Shown here: positions 55,911 to 59,745 of the stretch, piece after piece
Layout of the letters: every line of letters begins with the position of its first letter
How positions within the stretch are numbered: the first letter of the stretch is position 1
Source: Perkinsus marinus ATCC 50983
Lineage: Eukaryota > Perkinsozoa > Perkinsida > Perkinsidae
Assembly: GCF_000006405.1 (NCBI RefSeq)
Contig: NW_003201605.1
Location: 72,642-132,386, forward strand
Direction: 5' to 3'
DNA length: 59,745 nucleotides
The notes under the pieces: generated by a model
What the model saw: the letters and a program-made list of their open reading frames with translations, nothing else
Told to the model about the DNA's origin: nothing
The model's database searches: none
Made by a program: the position numbers and the translations under genes

Positions 55911-58900
55911 TCAGCTAACACGATCCCTCAATAGTGAGTTCATGAGCAGCGTTCTTTGCTCCGATAACCACTTATTGAACGTTTTGGAGGTCTCTTGGAA
56001 ATGCTTCATCATTTCTTTGTCCGCCTTGACTATTCGACTGTGCAAAATGTCCGCCTGAAAAAGCTGTTAGTGAAGCGTGTAGAGGACAACGACGACCCAA
56101 TGGGGGACAGTTCTTGTGTCGCATGATAGACACTCCGACACATATTTCGTGACGACTTTCACTTCGATAGCATTCTATATAGGTGCACAACGTCTGCTGA
56201 GCGAAACCTCTGAGAAAACTTACCCTATTTGGACCCTGTTCTTGTATCCGTTTTTCATCCTTCTCGCGAGCATCAAGGACACCCTTAATATCATCTCGTT
56301 CAGCCCTCATCCTACAAAAGAGGGAGACTCGATGATTCAACTTCCACCCAGTCTAACCGTTTCATTGTTTCACCAACTTCATCCACCATAGTATCGTTGG
56401 TCGTACTCAGTTCGGCCTTGTACGCTGCTGTCATCTGAACAAATACGGCTTTGATCCTCAACTGGAGAGGCGCCGCCAGCCTACGTTGCTTCCCACTCGA
56501 GCAATCTCCTGCTCGATGGCAGAGAGCTCCTCCGAGATCTCCTCTTGTTGCCGAGGATCTCTAGCCATACGAGCTACCTCCTGTATTCTCTCCTTAGCAA
56601 ACTTAACAGCGTCGTCAACATTCATGCTGTTATTGATGTTCGAGGATGCGGACCGAACTCGACTTTCAAACGTACTGCCGAAGACACCAAACTGCATCAG
56701 AGATCGCCCCCCTCCCCCGACTTACCCCAACGACGAAGCTATCTGCCTCTCCAACTCGCGAGTCTGGGCCTCCTCACGAGCCATACTCAATTGATATCCG
56801 ACTATTTGTCTCCGCTGGTCCTCGAGCTCATGGCCCCTCTTGGTGAGCACGTCCACAGCATAGGTCTGAGCGTCTGCCAGACGCTTACCCAACTCACCCG
56901 CTTCCTCCTCAATGGACTGAATAGCAACGATAATTCTCATATACTTACTCATCCAACCACGGCCTACTGCATTAGCAATCTCATGATGGATTCGTCGATG
57001 GTCCTCTTCCAGACTCCTCCTCGTCTCCTCCTTCATTGCTCCAATATCGAGCTCCAACTTCGATGCTTCTTCAGTAGCGTTGGCCACTCGCGACCTCATC
57101 TGCAACAGTCCATATCGATTTCCCCAGCCGCTCAGCCAGGTGCGGTACGATCTCCCCTTACTTCCTTCGACATTCGAGCTGCCTCCTCATCTTCACCACT
57201 ACTCAGCAGCTCCATATTGTTCTTTAACATTCTCAACGTGTTCTGCATCCGCTCCAACGTCTCTCCCAGCTGTGCAGACCCTGCAGCTCGAATCGAGGGC
57301 CAGCACTATACACCCATAGACCCACCAGCGTGATCCTTGGCATCGATCGTGTCCAGCCCCTGGAGCTCCTTTTCCTCCGCCCCAAGGACCCCAACTTTCA
57401 GCCCTCTGATTTTCCCAACCTCCGACTCCTTCCTATGCTGCATTTCAGCTCTCGTCGAGGACTCCATCTGAAAGGAGTTCACCAAGTCTATGCTGCCGCT
57501 TTCGAGCCTCACCGTTTGGAGGGCCTTCTCGAGAGACACTAATAGTCCTCCGGCGAACTCCTTCAACTCTCCCACCTGTGGGCCCTTAACCTGACAAGAC
57601 TTCCTTGTACACCATGCGTGAATCTGTCAACATGCATTTCGAGAGCGTGAAACTCAACGATTATTCCACTTCTTCTTGCACAGCACCCCTTCGACAAGGC
57701 GAGTAACAGCCAGCATAGAGGTATAGCTGCAGGCTCAGTCACTGCTGCCTGAGCCCTGGTATGAACGGATGGACAGTGTGATTATGATTATTCCACTAAG
57801 AACAGCGCTATTTCTCAGAGAAGGATTTCCTCGGACCACCCGTAATACCTGTTGGATCTCTCCCTCTATAGTCTGCTGAAAGCTCAGTAAGTTCTTTTCT
57901 TGCTCCATCTCGCTACTGCCCAACATATTAGCTACTTCCATCGGGGCGCTCTCTTTAAAGGTCTAACAATCATGATTCCTCTACTAACGAGCAGTCCCTG
58001 CTTACTCCAGCGACGAGGAGCTTCAATCGGTTCATATCCTCAGCGGCCTCCGGCATCTTCAGGAGCTTTCCGAGGGAGTCCACCGTTTTCCTTGTTGTCT
58101 CCTCCGCATCCTCCATCTCGCTCGTTGCTGCTGTAAGCCGATTCACTTCCCGTCCATTCGCTTGCTCGTCCGATCGAACCTGCACAAAGGAGTTTCACCC
58201 GTGATACGACTAAAAACAATAGTGACAAACATACTCCATATTTCACTTGATGAAAACAATTGTGTCATCGGTTGTGAAAGTCCAATGTAGATGAGGTCAG
58301 AAATCAAAAAGTGTCATTCATGTTCAAATCTCATAATAACGGTGTACGATGTGATTTGATGCTTATGAGCAAAAACTTGACTCTCACGAAAAACGGCTGC
58401 AACTCCAATGGAAGTGACATACTCCCATTCACTCACCCATTCATCCAGCCCCCTCGTTGAGTTCAGTAGCATCCTTACCATGTTGCCTTCAATACCAACA
58501 ACCAACGCCCGAGGGTCCAAACCGAGATCAGCCGAAACCGCCTTTGCCAAGCTACGGTCTATCCTCCTTTTAACGACGGCCCATCGTGCCTGCATCATCA
58601 TAGTAGCAACCAGTGTGGGGAAATGTGCACATGACCAACTAAATGTCATAAATACAATGAAGAAAAATCTCAGGAAATTTTGGGATTTTTTTTGCTTTCT
58701 GAACACTTCTACCGCGAGTCGTACGAAGATTTCTACTATTAGTGAGGAGACTCCTCAATTCAGCTGAGGGGCGCGAATTTATATTCCTATACTGCTATCA
58801 ACAGATGTAGGGCAATGCTGACAGGAGAAGGTTCTCCCCCTAGTGTTGACTTACCGTTAGATTGGCTGATTCTTGTGCCAACAGTTGGCGTCTCGACTTC

Positions 58901-59745
58901 AATTCTTCAGCCGCTTGCGCGAATTCACCAGCGATCATCCCAAGAATGCCCTGAGCAGCTCAGGTCCACCGTAACGACGCTTTCAGTTGAACTCACTATT
59001 GCATGACCGGAGACACTTTTGAGTGACTCAGTAGACCTGGCCACCTCTCCTTCGACGATGTGGTCACTCTCAGATTTAATTTTCGAGATGTCATCGCTGA
59101 GATTCGAACCTGCGCCCTCCGCCGCACCCTTCATCGCTATCTGAAACGAGGTGCAACTATCAGCGAGAGAGGAAGCAACATGCAATTTCCTGCAGTGATT
59201 ACCTTCACTTTTCCAATTGTCGCATCAAAGCTATCGCGCAACGCATCGAGCGCCTTGCCCGCTGCTCCACTAGAGTTACCAATCTCCTCTCTCATCTTGC
59301 GCTTGTTACTCTCCATCTCAAGTAGCTTACCCCGAGCCGCCTTCACCCCTGCCAACGGTATATTCGCCAACACGAATGCATCTACTCCTACTTTTCATAA
59401 CCGTTGCCAGCTTATCGCCATCAGTCGAGATAGCTCGATGAGCTTCTTCATCGCTCCTATGGTACTGGCCTTCAAGGGACGACATTCTGAAAAAAAACTC
59501 TTCCATGGCTCTACCACGATATACGATGGTCCTCACAGCGATGTCATGTTATTCGCAATCTCTGCAAGCTCAGCAGCCAGCTCTCGTTGAGCAGCATCAT
59601 CAAACTCCGCGACTTTGGCCATCATTGTGGCTTCGTTGGCGTTGACCAAAGCAGCAGACCGGCGAGCCTCCTCTCTGAATCTAGTCTCATCCTCTCCAAC
59701 AGTCTGAACGAAAATCAGAGATGCCCTGAGATTACATACCGAGAA
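55911..59745 (-). CDS. Long coiled-coil protein, 3' part (runs off window edge)
   Basis: A chain of minus-strand exons, each helical and heptad-rich, ends at the TGA at 55911-55913 (final exon 56054-55911, ...RTLLMNSLLRDRVS). Pieces from the C-terminal side include RAERDDIKGVLDAREKDEKR, MTAAYKAELSTTNDTMVDEV, VDDAVKFAKERIQEVARMA, ASKLELDIGAMKEETRRSL, GELKEFAGGLLVSLEKALQ, EMEDAEETTRKTVDSLGKL, RWAVVKRRIDRSLAKAVS, KAARGKLLEMESNKRKMR and, at the edge, ARRSAALVNANEATMMAKV. Introns are many and about 45-200 bp. It looks like a structural or motor-associated coiled coil; no family recognised. Splice sites were not all resolved. One intron hosts a hAT-like MITE. Confidence 0.65.
58611..58794 (+). mobile_element. 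hAT-like MITE, copy 4 (in coiled-coil gene intron)
   Basis: Starts CAGTGTGGGGAAATGTGCAC and ends ATTCCTATACTG. The flanks GTAGCAAC (58603-58610) and CTATCAAC (58795-58802) agree at 6 of 8 bases, a decayed target duplication. It shares TTTCTGNACACTTCTA and CTCAATTCAGCTGAGG-type blocks with the other copies. It lies just upstream (minus strand) of the exon encoding RWAVVKRRID. Confidence 0.85.

Noticed and set aside
1-59745. CRISPR arrays, bacterial operons, tRNA and rRNA genes
   Set aside because: No regularly spaced short repeats other than the 137-bp minisatellite and the microsatellite, genes are spliced, and no tRNA-like or rRNA sequence was recognised by eye.

Overview
The window reads as nuclear DNA of a unicellular eukaryote. 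Genes are interrupted by many short GT-AG introns, commonly 46-70 bp, and encode eukaryotic proteins: XRN1, ribosomal protein S18, a REX1-type exonuclease and a PHD/ELM2 chromatin protein. Fumarase is of the iron-sulfur class I type. With abundant retroelements, microsatellites and 100-N scaffold gaps, this fits an alveolate such as Perkinsus. That assignment is inference and no marker in the window proves it.

Left third (1-20 kb) is repeat-rich. Two copies of a segmental duplication (1-3290 and 13236-15836) each carry a spliced gene with a PHD-like zinc finger followed by an ELM2-like domain. Between them lies a mosaic, broken retroelement. It has an endonuclease fragment of a non-LTR element (about 5.1-6.13 kb), then Ty3-like protease, reverse transcriptase, RNase H and integrase remnants (6.16-11.1 kb), with about 90-bp terminal direct repeats (5045 and 11100). 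Two terminal-inverted-repeat elements are nested in it with intact target duplications: an 824-bp one inside the reverse transcriptase and a 195-bp hAT-like one between RNase H and integrase. RPS18 (minus strand) sits at 18.5-19.2 kb.

Middle (20-38 kb) is host genes: XRN1 (25 recognisable exons, one assembly gap), an aldehyde dehydrogenase, a single-exon REX1-like exonuclease, and on the minus strand a Cys-rich secreted protein with a GPI-type tail.

Right third (38-60 kb) has three class I fumarase genes in the same orientation with the same three-exon structure. The middle copy is broken by clustered one-base deletions. Between and after them, on the minus strand, are an acidic Ser/Glu-rich orphan, a small coiled-coil orphan, a COG0523 (CobW/ZNG1-like) GTPase and the 3' part of a long coiled-coil gene that runs off the right edge. 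A 137-bp minisatellite lies at 50.5-51.2 kb.

The most interesting structure is not in the genes. (1) A short hAT-like element family with CAGTG...CACTG ends occurs four times, three of them in introns. (2) Perfect inverted repeats with a single-base centre are scattered through the mobile and intergenic DNA; comparing the two duplication copies shows that two such sites were gained, or lost, in one copy only. (3) One XRN1 intron is almost entirely a GTA microsatellite. No tRNA, rRNA or CRISPR array was seen.
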